DNA of 64,000 nucleotides from NCBI GenBank assembly GCA_027257055.1, contig JAPVLO010000146.1:2914001-2978000 (forward strand). Reading direction: 5' to 3'. The translations under genes were made by a program, and so were the position numbers. Shown here piece by piece: positions 12,869 through 23,345 of this stretch. The notes under the pieces are model-generated. The model made no database searches and was not told where the DNA came from. It saw only the letters and a list, made by a program, of their open reading frames with translations. The DNA comes from Cephalopachus bancanus. Taxonomy: Eukaryota; Chordata; Mammalia; Primates; Tarsiidae. Numbering within the stretch: position 1 is the first letter of the stretch; the number at the start of each line of letters is the position of its first letter.

Positions 12869-12884
12869 CAGTGTAATGGTCTGA

Positions 12885-13078
12885 TAGAATTAAATGCTAG
12901 ATCTAGTCCTTACTCTGGCCCTAGCTCCGACTTTGAGCAAATTACTGTTAATACAGTTTTATCTGTGAAATGGGCTTAAAATGATTTATCACAATTTTTT
13001 TTGATATAGCAAAATGAGAATACTCACTACAGTACTTTGCACATAATAAATACCTTCAACAAATGCTAGGTACTGTTT
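12885..13078 (+). mobile_element. MIR SINE, sense
   Basis: cttactctggccctagctcc, tttgagcaaattact, ttatctgtgaaatgggc, agtactttgcacataataaa and accttcaacaaatgc follow MIR order. Confidence 0.82.
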
Positions 13079-13892
13079 CTGGAAGGGAATGATCCAGTAC
13101 AATTTTTTTCCCCAAACATTGACAAGAAACCTAATAAATTTATTTATTTTGTGCGAGACTACTTTTATACCGATATCCCGGAGAATATAGCTTGATATTA
13201 CTTAGTATCTATTGGAAAATGTAAAAAGGTGGATCTAGAACATAAAATGACAAGCTTTTTCTAAACCACTTGCTTGTCTTCCACATTGTTGTACCATTCT
13301 GCAGCCACACTGCTTGTCCTGCCCCTGTGTACCCTCTCTACCTTCTCCCCGCATCCCAGTGCTGGGGATCAACAGCATGCCGTGGCCCAGCCCAAAATGA
13401 TTCTAAGGTTATACCATTTTAGATATCAATAATTACAGCATCGAGAGCTTTGAAGTAAATCCCCTGAAAGAGTAATTTCTTCTCTGCTCTATCATATTGG
13501 ACAATGACTGCACCCTCCTGCCTCCCCGCTGAGGGTAGTTGCTACTATGTTTGTAAAAGTCTCTACAGATTTTCCCTCCTTAGATAACCTGTGATGCTTA
13601 ACTAACAAAGGAATTTAGTTGATTTGTGATCTAGAGGAGATGATCAACAAACTGTTTGACATGTTAGGAATTTATTTTTGTACGTATGCTGTGTGTGTAG
13701 CCTTGATGTTAACTTGGAGTAATGGTATCTAGGCCTCCTATGGTCAAAAGCAACCAGGAGGGTATAGTGGCAGAATCACAGCGAAAGTGCATGGATTATG
13801 TGTAGCTGCCCATGTGTTTGCCCTGTTTTCTCCTTTCAGGTTGCTCCCTGAGCCAATCTCTTAAATCTATTTTGTTTATTATATCAGTTTAG
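13079..13892. other. Unique intronic sequence
   Basis: A slightly GC-richer patch lies at 13290-13400. No repeat or gene recognised. Confidence 0.5.
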
Positions 13893-13899
13893 ACCTGCA

Positions 13900-13949
13900 C
13901 CTACCTACGGTTACTGTAGGTACAGTTACTGTGGGTAACTGTAGGCAGG
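13900..13949. repeat. Short imperfect palindrome (15-bp arms, 20-base loop)
   Basis: The left arm cctacctacggttac (13900-13914) pairs with the right arm gtaactgtaggcagg (13935-13949) with two mismatches. The loop itself repeats the gttactgt motif. Confidence 0.85.
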
Positions 13950-14364
13950 TAAAATCATGATGTAGAAGTACTCATAGCCTTTAAGTACCTATACATTAAC
14001 TATTAACTCTATTGAGATCCACAATATACAGGAAAGTACTTATACTGAATAATTGTGGGTATTAAAGAGATGTTACTATATCAATATGGGAAAGTTTACG
14101 AAAATAGAGTAAATGCTATGCAAAATGCAATCTTTTCCTAATAGATTAAGGGCATCATAATTGTTGGTACTAATGACCATAAATTCTGTAAGATCAGAGG
14201 AACTTTGATTCTCAATGGTATCTTTATTATCCAAAGTTTTTTTTCTCAGCCTACATTTGTAAAGCAAATGAATAAGTGAAAAATGCCTAAACTATACTTT
14301 CATTCCTTTCTATTTTGCTGTATCTAATTTGGCATGGCTTTGGCAATCATAGAAACATGCTTAG

Positions 14365-14424
14365 GTGTGTGTCACACACATATACACACACATGCGCACA
14401 CACGCACACAAGCACACACACACG
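14365..14424. repeat. Imperfect (CA)n repeat with a leading inverted (GT) stretch
   Basis: gtgtgtgtcacacac is self-complementary and is followed by CA units interrupted by TA, GC and AA. Confidence 0.9.
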
Positions 14425-14439
14425 GGGACTGTTCAATGT

Positions 14440-14990
14440 TACCATTGAAACATGTTCAGACCAATAATTTGAGCAAGGTACCCTTTCTTTACTCTGTGGG
14501 TGAAGTCAGAAAAAGAGTCTGTAAAGGCTTTGGTGCAGAACAGGATTTTCTCTCCACATCAGGTTTAGATGATATCTGTGATCAAAGAGACATATGCTGT
14601 TCGTATGCTTTCTCTGTACTTCAGAACTGACTGTGACCTGGAGGATGTACGAGTGCCCTTATGTGGTTGCCTAGAAACTTTGGCTGCACAAGTGTCAACT
14701 TTCTTTTATGGCTCTGAGGGAGAAGGAGCCTCGCAGAGAGCTCTAGACTTTGCAGAGGGAGAAAAAAAGGTCCTTGTGTGTTTAAAACAAGTGTCTCACC
14801 AGGAGATAATAGTCGAGCTGTGGGTTATAAATGATGCATTTTGTTCTTTTCGTCTTGCTGATGGCACAAGGGGAAAAAAAAGTTCATCTCTCGCTTATCA
14901 AAATACTGTGACATTTCTTCTTCCACAGGAAAATATTCAATCACAACCTTTTGCAGCAACTGACACCAAATTTACCCTGTTGTAAAACTC
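14440..14990 (+). other. Unique, relatively GC-rich intronic block (possible conserved non-coding element)
   Basis: No interspersed repeat recognised. It holds the longest ORF of the window (14569-14985, 138 codons), whose product shows no domain, biased composition or homology I recognise. ttcttcttccacag near 14930 would serve as a cryptic splice acceptor. More likely non-coding regulatory or neutral DNA than a gene. Confidence 0.35.
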
Positions 14991-16754
14991 TACAGTGTAA
15001 TTAAAACCTGTTTGTGATCCTTATTCTTTTATGTACCTCATTCAAACTGAAATAACGCAGAACCTCACTAAAATTTGTTTTTAGTTTTCTATTTCATTTC
15101 TTAAGAGCACATCTACTACCTATGATACAAATAATCTTTGATTGGCTCTTGCTCCATTAATAATATTTTATGTTGCCATCAATACAGTCACTTGTAAATG
15201 ATCAGCTTTATTAGATCTGTAAGTTATGAAGAAAATAAGCTTTACAAAGTTTCTTTGAAAATGAATGCATTTTGTATGATATTTAAAAATATGATTAAGG
15301 TGGCTGAGCCTTTCTATGCCAGTCACCTGATGACTATGTCTTGACTATTGATATTGTATGAAAATAATATTGTCATTTAGGGTTAGAAAGTTAATTTGAC
15401 ACGAGAGATTTTTGCTCTCCAGGCTGCATATTCCATGTGCAAAAAACAGAGTGGTGACTTGGTCAATGTCAGATCATTAGGAATAAGGATTGTGCGACTC
15501 AATTTTCAAATACAGAGTACTAGGCAGTTAGGTGATATGATTTCCATGTCCTCCTTGAGATTACATTGATTTTGTAATTTTAATGAAAATAGGCACAACA
15601 TATAGAATTTAATAGCACTCAGTTGCTATGGACATGGCATATAAAATATATGTCCCAGTTGTCTAAAGGATAAGCTAACATGGCAAATTGACCAGATAAG
15701 GAACTTTTAAGATAGCTAAGAAGAGTTTGCTACAACCATAGCAGCTTACTTATAGATAAAATAACAAAAAATAATCAAGGCTTAAATTTTGAATGACTGA
15801 ATTTACAATTGTATTTTAATATATGGGCATATTTTTATAAGCCTTCCTGGCCTATGTGCTGCCTAAATGTTTTCAAAATGATTGATCCCCACCTACCTGT
15901 AAAGGCCACTTATATGTAAGCTCTGTTCTTTATAGTTTTACAGAAAATTGAGATGATGGTGCTGTTTTTTTCCAACTTTTGACTTTCTTACCACAGTTAG
16001 TTAAATAGACATTTTTAGCTTTTTATAGGGATAAAAACTTTCCCTTTCTCTTGAAAATCTTCTCACCCATGTCCTCCTGGCCTCTGCTCTTCAAAACATT
16101 CAAAATTAACATACACACTTCATCAATCCAGAGCCTCATATCTAATACTAATTTAACTTCCTGCAGATATTAAAACCATAAAACCCAAGAAATCCGAACA
16201 CAAAATAAAGATTTGCTATTATTTTCTACTATGAAGAAAATACAAGAAAACAATGTTAGATACAGATAAGTGCTTAAATCTGATGTAACGAGAAGATACT
16301 AATTGCTAAATGTAATTGTTTTTACATGTTTAAAGGAGATTTTCCTTTTTCCTATTAAGTCCGGAAACTACCTGACTAGTGGCTTCTATGTTTTATTTAG
16401 TACTTATATTTGAGGTTTTTATATTGAGCCTTCTTAAAAAATAATGGGAAAAGTGGTCAACTGTAACATAAATTAAAATGGAGAAAATCAGTACTGAAGA
16501 AGCAACAAGTATGGGTAAAATCCCAGATTTGAAGATAGAAAATGAAATCTGTGTCTACGAGTTTCAAATAATTAGAAAAACAAGTGTAGTAACTGCATAC
16601 ATTTTAATTTCCATAAAATTATGATTAAGACCAAATTGTCTCATTGATGCACAGTTGGGGTTCAGAAACAGAAAGTGTAAATTCATAGCTGGGCATCTGT
16701 TTTCTGTCTTTCTCTTTTCTTGTAACATCTACTCCATCTTATCCTTTATGTGGT
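14991..16754. other. Unique AT-rich intronic sequence
   Basis: No repeat or gene recognised. Confidence 0.5.
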
Positions 16755-16962
16755 AAGTAGCCTCCATTTACCAGCTGTGAGACCTTGCACAAGTTATTTA
16801 ATGTCTCTGTGCCTCAGTTTTGGCATCTTCAAAATAGTGATAGTAGGGTGTGCTTCATAGGGTTATTATAAGGATTCGAGGAATGACTCTTCTCAAATTG
16901 CATAGAGCAGTGCCCAGGGCATAGAAAGCTGTGTGAGAGTATTTGTTAAATAAATAAAAGCA
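16755..16962 (+). mobile_element. MIR SINE, sense, well preserved
   Basis: ttaccagctgtgagaccttg, cacaagttatttaatgtctc, tgtgcctcagttttggcatc, atagggttattataaggatt and agcagtgcccagggcatag run in MIR order. Confidence 0.92.
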
Positions 16963-17499
16963 ACATTCCTTTCTCTGAGCCAAGTTCATACCTCAGAAAC
17001 CTCACTGAGGGTGTTCCTAGGGACAAGGAATGATGCAGCACATGCAGTCACCCAATATGTTTGAAACTCTCGTCTCCCTGTTCAGTCTGTAAACTATCAA
17101 GTGTTTCTGCTAAATTTTCAAAAGAGCTTCCTTTTTTGCAAAGACTTCCTGGCTGAGGACAGGAAGATGTCACTCTTTAGTCTATGACAGAACACGTGAG
17201 AAAAAGAACAAAATTCTCTTGTTTTTGCACCCACAGGGTGGATACTGAAAATATCTGCATGGATGTATAAAAATGGACATATTAGAAAAGGGCAGAGGTT
17301 TTTTGTTTGTTTTGTTTTGAAGTTCTACACTGAAACTTATAAATTAGAAGCAACAATTGAGTCTTATTCAAGAAAGTCCAACCTAGGTCAAGTGCTAGCA
17401 GAATGCCCTTCTCTTTGTAGACTTCATTACTTTTAAGGTGTTATGGGCTTCTAAGACTGGGATTTTAGGGAATCAGAGCTGGTCTTTGGCTGTATGCTA
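16963..17499. other. Unique intronic sequence
   Basis: Includes a (TTTTG)-like stretch near 17301-17320. Otherwise nothing recognised. Confidence 0.5.
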
Positions 17500-17645
17500 G
17501 AACTTGCTGTTCTAAGTGTTTCAGCATCAGCCTCACCTAGGAGCTATTTGGAATTAAATGCAGTCTCAGGACATTTAGACAGACTGGAACACAGTCTGCA
17601 TTTTAAACACGTATGACCTGATTCGATCATTAAGAATATGTGGCA
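17500..17645 (+). mobile_element. MER5A-like hAT-Charlie element
   Basis: cagcatcagcctcacctagg, gagctatttggaattaaatg, acacagtctgcattttaaa and cacgtatgacctgattcgat match the MER5A order (gcatcacctggg, ttagaaatgcaaat, aatctgtgttttaacaag, tgattctgatgc). Confidence 0.8.
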
Positions 17646-17734
17646 TCTCATGTAAGCATTAGAATGATATCCTTATGGGATATTAGAGCTAGAAAAAGTA
17701 GCGAATCCAACTCCTTTATTTTCCAGTTTTGTGT

Positions 17735-18060
17735 CTTTCGAAGATAGCTATTCAGGACCTGCTATGAGCCAGGTTTTCAAACTCTGTGTTGTATTTACAG
17801 AGAGGATATGGTTCTTGCTTTGGAGGTCTCTGCAGAGAGAGAGATAAAGTGTAAGCTAGTAGGTAAAATGTAGTGTGAAGACTGCACTTTTATAAACAAA
17901 TGCAGAGAGTTTTGGGGATTGCCCTGAGCCTGGATGGGAGAATCAAGGAAGCCTTGAAGAGGAGGAGTATATTTTGAGCTTGGGTCTTGAAGGATGAGTG
18001 AGTGTTTCAGTAGATCTGGATTGGGCCTGAGATCCTGAACTTCTAACAAACTCTTAGGGC
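17735..18060 (-). mobile_element. L2 LINE fragment, antisense
   Basis: aggacctgctatgagccagg, tacagagaggatatggttct, aggaagccttgaagagg and gagcttgggtcttgaaggat follow the reverse complement of the L2 3' region. Confidence 0.8.
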
Positions 18061-18109
18061 TATGAAGGAAACTTGAAAAGATATTATAATGTTAAAGAAA
18101 TGCAATAAG

Positions 18110-18300
18110 AAACCTTGACTTACTTGGGAAATCAAAGGAGACTGCCCTAAGGAAGTTGAATTTGAGCTAAACTCTGAAGGGTCAGTAGGAGGTGACTAGG
18201 TCAAAGACAAAAAGGAGAAAGGGAGAAAGCATTTCAGCATTTTGTATGCAGGCATGAATGTTGCTCTACGTATTTACCATTGTGGCCTGTTTTACTTCCA
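18110..18300 (-). mobile_element. Second L2 piece, antisense
   Basis: actgccctaaggaagttgaa, tttgagctaaactctgaagg, gtcagtaggaggt and gagaaagcatttcagca repeat the same L2 interval as the preceding element, so this is a separate insertion or a rearranged copy. Confidence 0.75.
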
Positions 18301-18770
18301 TTATGATAGGATGAAAGAATGAATAATGGAGAGTTTTTACTTTGCTGACACAAAGTGGGTGCACAGAAGTTTGATAATATAAGGTAGATTATTTGGAGGG
18401 ATGGTTATAAGTTATGATCATGTCATGAAAGCATGTGGTCATGTAGCATACACTGGCTAAATGTAATTCTAAATACATTAAACAGAAATGCATTTGAGAC
18501 TATTATACTGTGTTTTATAACAACAAAAATGTTCATCATGGCAGGAGAAATAGCAGGAAATGGAGAACCAAACTGTGCCATGTCTTCATATTTTATGTAT
18601 GAGTACAATACACACTGTGAGAGTTAGCCACATTTCTTTTCATTCCAGAACTGTAAGCCAACTCAAAATTCTAAGAAGACTCTTCAGCGTCTGAAGAAAG
18701 GAAAGTTTTGAACCCATATTTTTATCGTGCCATAGGACTTTTCAAAACCAATATAAAAAGACAATGTGTG
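18301..18770. other. Unique intronic sequence
   Basis: Nothing recognised. Short mirror ORFs at 18423-18627 on both strands have no domain signature. Confidence 0.5.
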
Positions 18771-19162
18771 TTAGTCTGCCAGGACTGCCATAACAAGTAC
18801 AGTACCACGGACTGGGTGGCTTAAACATCAGAAATGTATTTTCTCACAGTTTTGGAGACCGGAGAGGTCTGCAATCTTGGTGTAGGCAGCATTGATTCTT
18901 ATTCCCTGAGGCCTCTCTCCTTGGCTTATAGATGGCCATCTTTTTGGGCATCTTCACATTGCTTTTCCTCCATGTATGTCTGTGTCCTAAATTCCTTTTG
19001 TCATAAGAACACCAATCATATTAGATTCGAGCTCACCCTTATGACCTCATTTTACCTCTATTACCTCAAAAGTCCTAGCTCTAAATAGTCACATTCTGAG
19101 GTTCTGGGGTTAGAACCTCATAAATTTTTAAAGGGAGACACAATTTAGCTCATAGCACCAAG
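18771..19162 (-). mobile_element. MaLR (MLT1-like) solo LTR, antisense
   Basis: tgttagtctgccaggactgc, cataacaagtacagtacca, ggactgggtggcttaaacat and the closing gacacaatttagctcat form the reverse complement of an MLT1-type LTR. No internal retroviral sequence is present. Confidence 0.85.
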
Positions 19163-19212
19163 TGAATTTCGAACATATATTTGTCATCAACTATTACTAT
19201 AAGCTATCGTAT

Positions 19213-19231
19213 TTTATTATTATTATTATTT
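19213..19231. repeat. (ATT)n microsatellite
   Basis: About six ATT units. Confidence 0.9.
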
Positions 19232-19884
19232 CCATATATTCCTGAGCTGAGTCTAATTAACTAGTTCACAGTTAAGTAATACTGCATACATTTTTTTCAG
19301 ATGAATGCAACCCAGAGACAAATTTATTGTCACCTTCCATGTGCACTTCTGACAACACAACTTCCAGAATTTTTTCTGGAATTCTTGAAGTCAGCTTTCA
19401 GCCAGGGACAAGTGAGCACACCTTGCTCAGGAAGAAACAGTTTACCAAATAAAATGAAAAATAGCAAGAAGATGAGCTCAGTTTATGGAGAAAACACACT
19501 AGCATGATTTTTAATTCATGCACCTATAAATATATTTGAAATAAACATTTGAAAAAGATGAGTTTCATGGCCAAAATATGCCTGTCAAATTCTTACAGCT
19601 GGTTAAAATCAGGCTGTATTAGAAAATGTATTATAATTCACAAGATAATTGCAGTCTTTGGCACTTGCTATGAAGGGGGCATGCCAATACTTGTCCCCAG
19701 TGGGAAATTTTCAATAGCTTTGTAAAAGCTATTATTAACCTATATAACCAGCAATACCAGACTTTTAGAATCTTTACCAAAATCTCATAATCCTTGGTGG
19801 ATTAGCCTCGTGACAGTCTGATGTTCTGTAACATAATTTTGCTTTGGATCTCTTGCCATAATATATGTAGTGGTTAGTCTACTA
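19232..19884. other. Unique intronic sequence between two LTRs
   Basis: The 68-codon ORF at 19301-19507 has no recognisable domain. No internal ERV gene motifs seen. Confidence 0.5.
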
Positions 19885-20280
19885 GTGTATTAGTCTACTC
19901 TGGCTGCCATAACAAAAGACTAAGTGGTTTAAACAACAGAAATTTGTTTTTATTTTCAGTTCTGGAGGCTAGAAGTTTAAGATCAGGGTGGCATCATGGT
20001 CAAGTGATACTGAGGGTGTTCTGGCTTGCAGATGGCTGCCTTTCTTCCTGTGTCCTCACATGGTCTCTCCTCTGTGGGTGCATGGAGAGAAGGAGAGAAA
20101 GCACACTCTGATGTCTCTTCCTTTTCTTATATGGACAGTAATCTTAACATATAGGCCCTACCCTTTGACCTCATTTATCCTTAATTACCTCTTAAAGACC
20201 CGAACTCCAGATAGATTCATACTGAGAATTCATGCTTCAACATGAATTTTAAGGGAGCACAATTAAGTCCATTATAATCA
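19885..20280 (-). mobile_element. MaLR (MLT1-like) solo LTR, antisense
   Basis: tgtattagtctactctggct, gccataacaaaagactaagt, ttctggaggctagaagttta and gggagcacaattaagtccat show an LTR of the same type as the one at 18771 but an independent copy. Confidence 0.9.
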
Positions 20281-20388
20281 GTAAACATTTATTAAAATAC
20301 TAGTAAATGCAAGATGCTGTACTAAGTATTGAGTGCTACAATATGTAAGATATTAATCCAGGAAGTAGGCAAGCCTAACATGGTGGAT
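20281..20388 (-). mobile_element. L2 3'-end fragment, antisense
   Basis: gtaaacatttattaaaatac, gcaagatgctgtactaagta, abutting the LTR directly, suggesting the LTR inserted into an older L2. Confidence 0.6.
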
Positions 20389-20717
20389 TGATGTTTAAAT
20401 ATAATAGTTTCTGCTACTATATATATGATTTTATTTATATTTTAGAAATTATAAAATTTATTAAATTATATATATTTATATCTTATAATTGTTGCTCAAT
20501 ATATTTGATGAAGTGTTGGTATTTGGATCAAACACCTTTTAGAAAAAAGTAACAGTCTCTAAGAATTCAGTTCTTGTAGTGGTGGAGGTGTGAATTATGG
20601 GGATGTTTACAAAAACTACTTCTCTGTTCCAGTGATACGAGGTACTGAGATAGCAGCAAAAAAGTTGGTAAGCAATGTTAATTGAGCTACACCACAGTTT
20701 ATATGTACCTAATTTCC
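20389..20717. other. AT-rich unique sequence
   Basis: Dense TA and TTTA tracts at 20401-20490. No gene recognised. Confidence 0.55.
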
Positions 20718-21203
20718 CTTGTTTTAGTTTCCTACAGCTTCTGTAACAAAATACCACAAACTGGGTGGCTTAAGACAGGAGACATTTATTCTCTCACAGT
20801 ACTGAAGGCAGGAAGTATGACATCGAGGTTTTGCCTGGGTCGTGAGTCCTCTGAATTATTTAGGGGAATCCTCCCTTGCCTCTTCCTAGATTCTGGTTGT
20901 TTACTGGAAATCCTTGTGGTTCCTTGGCCTGTAGCTGTGTCCTTCCAGTCTCTGCCTTCGTCATCACATGGCATTCTCTCTGTGTGTCTCTGTCTTCCCA
21001 TGATCATCTTTTTATAAGAATGCCAGTCATATTGGATTAGGTGCTCTCCCTATGCCAGTATGACCTCATCTTGTCTTAACTAATTATATCTGCCATGACC
21101 CTAGCTCCAAATGAGTTGATGTTCTGAGATATTGTGAGTTAGGACTTCGGCATATCTTTTTTGTTTTCAGGGGAGGACATAATTCAACCCATAGTACTTC
21201 TGA
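20718..21203 (-). mobile_element. MaLR-type LTR, antisense, third in the cluster
   Basis: gcttctgtaacaaaatacca, caaactgggtggcttaagac, cttggcctgtagctgtgtcc, gccagtcatattggattagg and catgacataattcaaccc-like closing sequence. ORFs of 111 and 73 codons inside are by-products of LTR sequence. Confidence 0.85.
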
Positions 21204-22871
21204 AAGAGAAAATACTATCAGAATCATTTTTGAAAATGAGAAAATCTTTTTTTTCTTTTACAAAAATACAGTATATAACTACTTGTTTCAAAAGTCTTGC
21301 CAAAGATGTCTAGATAAAAATACTTAAAATACCTAAGTATTAAAGTGTTAATATTTCACATAAAAATGAAATTCTAAAGAATTTTTCTGCTGCTGTAGTA
21401 GGTTATAAAAATTTCTGTTGATAATTTCACAGTCAAATTTATATTCTATCTTATGTAATTATAAAAAATTATTTGTAGATTGAATGTTTTCATTTATAGA
21501 TTCATGTACTCCCATAGCTTTTTCCCCCTTTTGCAACCTTTCTGTGTTTTTTTTTAACACTTCCATAGCTTATATGAATTTTTAACAGCCAGATTTTCAA
21601 ATATCTCTAGATATGGTATCACAAGTTCAGAATTTAATCCCTTAAAAAAATTATTTGTTTTATTATAAAATAGCAATATTGAAGGCCAGATGTGAACAAA
21701 GTGGCAAATTCAGTTGCCATTAATTTTTAACTTTTATTGCTCTAAACTTGCAAGGCATGATTCTTAATTCTATTAAAGTAAATCACAGTTACATGCTTTA
21801 AGAAACTATTGAAATGCTAAGATATTACTTACAAAGTGATCATATTTTTTCCTGATGTTAATGAACAGAATGTTTACCTTCATGCATAATTATTTGGTTC
21901 AATGTTTTGAAATTGAAAAAATGCAACAGTGTTGACAAATGCCTGTTGATCTACATGTAGTTCACATGCATTTCACATTTTTGTCACATAATTTTGCTCC
22001 CTGATGATGTAATTGGAGATATAATATACCTTCTCTAGTGAGCATAATTCTTATTATGGCAGGTTTCCAGCAGCAAGGGAAGAAACTAGAAAGTAAGAGA
22101 GATCACCAGAGGCATGACGTTGCTGTGACAGAAAGAGGCATAGACTGTAGCAAAAATCCAAACAGTGGAAGATTTGTGAGTGTACCTGGAGGGGGGGATG
22201 TCTGTATCACTGCATACGTATTTAGAACAATACCTTTTATATCATAAACTTTTGTAATGTTCCTGAAAATTGACGACTGTTAGGAATTAACAAATCTGAT
22301 TCATGTGTTGGAGTAATAAGTGAGTTTTGAACATGTCCTTCAACATTTATATTAACACAAACAAAACCATGGAAAAAGACCCACCTATGAAAATACAACT
22401 AATCGGAAACTGTTTTTCTTAATTGACACTTGAGTAAAGAAAATCATAAACATACTTGTCTTCTCTATCTTATAACTCTTGTAAACATAGTTCAATGGTA
22501 CTGGCCACAAAAGAACAATTTTAGAAGAGATGATGCTGAAAGCTGTGACCTTATAGACAGGAATTGCTCTTGGTGGTCCAGCTGCATTTCAAATGTGTAA
22601 GCAGTAGCCATAGTGATAGAACACCACATTTCTTTCTTAGCTGTTGATTGATGAGAAATGTGTGACTTCTTAGGCAATCTTCAGAAAAAAATTAAAAGGT
22701 TTCTTATGCATCTGTAGGAGTACTACATAAAGAAAATGTGCGATATTTCTGGAGAATTTTGAAGCTTTATACCAGTTGCCATCTCAATTTTTCTTATAAG
22801 ATAGACAGAACAGAGAAAGTTATATACTACCCCTGTAGACTATTCATAAGTGAAACTCTCTAAGCCTTTTT
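21204..22871. other. Unique AT-rich intronic sequence
   Basis: No repeat recognised. The 69-codon ORF at 22038-22247 has no domain signature. Confidence 0.5.
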
Positions 22872-22975
22872 TATTTCCTGCTCCCCTCTCTCCTTTCCAC
22901 TCCATCCCTCCCTCATTCCTCCTTTCCTTGTTTCTTCTTCCTTTTCTCTTTCTCTTTTTATCTACCTTCCCAACT
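22872..22975. repeat. Polypyrimidine (CT-rich) tract
   Basis: About 100 bases of almost only C and T on the + strand (ctcccctctctcctttccac and following). Confidence 0.9.
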
Positions 22976-23024
22976 AGAAGGAGAGAGTTCTATAAAAGGA
23001 GGACATTTTTCCCCTAAGGTAATA

Positions 23025-23345
23025 GCTTGAAGATGATTAGGAGTTAATTAAAGAGAAGGAGAAGAATGTTCAGTCAGAGGAATAGTCTTTGTGTTGTCCC
23101 TGGTGCATAGGGCAGCTGAATGAAGATACATGTGGCTGAAACAAAGAGAACAAGAGAACTGGAAAACAACCAGACCATTTAAGAAGTGTTAAAGATTTTT
23201 GTCTTTGACTTAAGAGCAATGGGAAGACATTAAATCAGTTTGAGCAGTAAGTACCGGAGGAGATGATATTTGCAATTTGGAAATGATTGCTTTGGCTGTG
23301 GTGTAGAGAACAGATTGGAGGGAGTTAGGAGAGTGCCTTCATCCA
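23025..23345 (-). mobile_element. L2 LINE fragment, antisense
   Basis: gagcaatgggaagacattaa, gaaatgattgctttggctgt and gaacagattggagggagtta match the reverse complement of L2 ORF2 3' coding sequence. Confidence 0.75.

Noticed and set aside
14569..14985. 138-codon ORF as a possible protein-coding gene
   Set aside because: No recognised domain, no start context or neighbouring exon evidence, and such a length is near chance expectation in 64 kb; kept only as a region of interest.
20682..21017. 111-codon ORF
   Set aside because: Lies inside a MaLR-type LTR; no domain.
22872..22975. Polypyrimidine tract as a splice acceptor for a hidden exon
   Set aside because: No AG-bounded open coding segment of known protein follows; an L2 lies just downstream.
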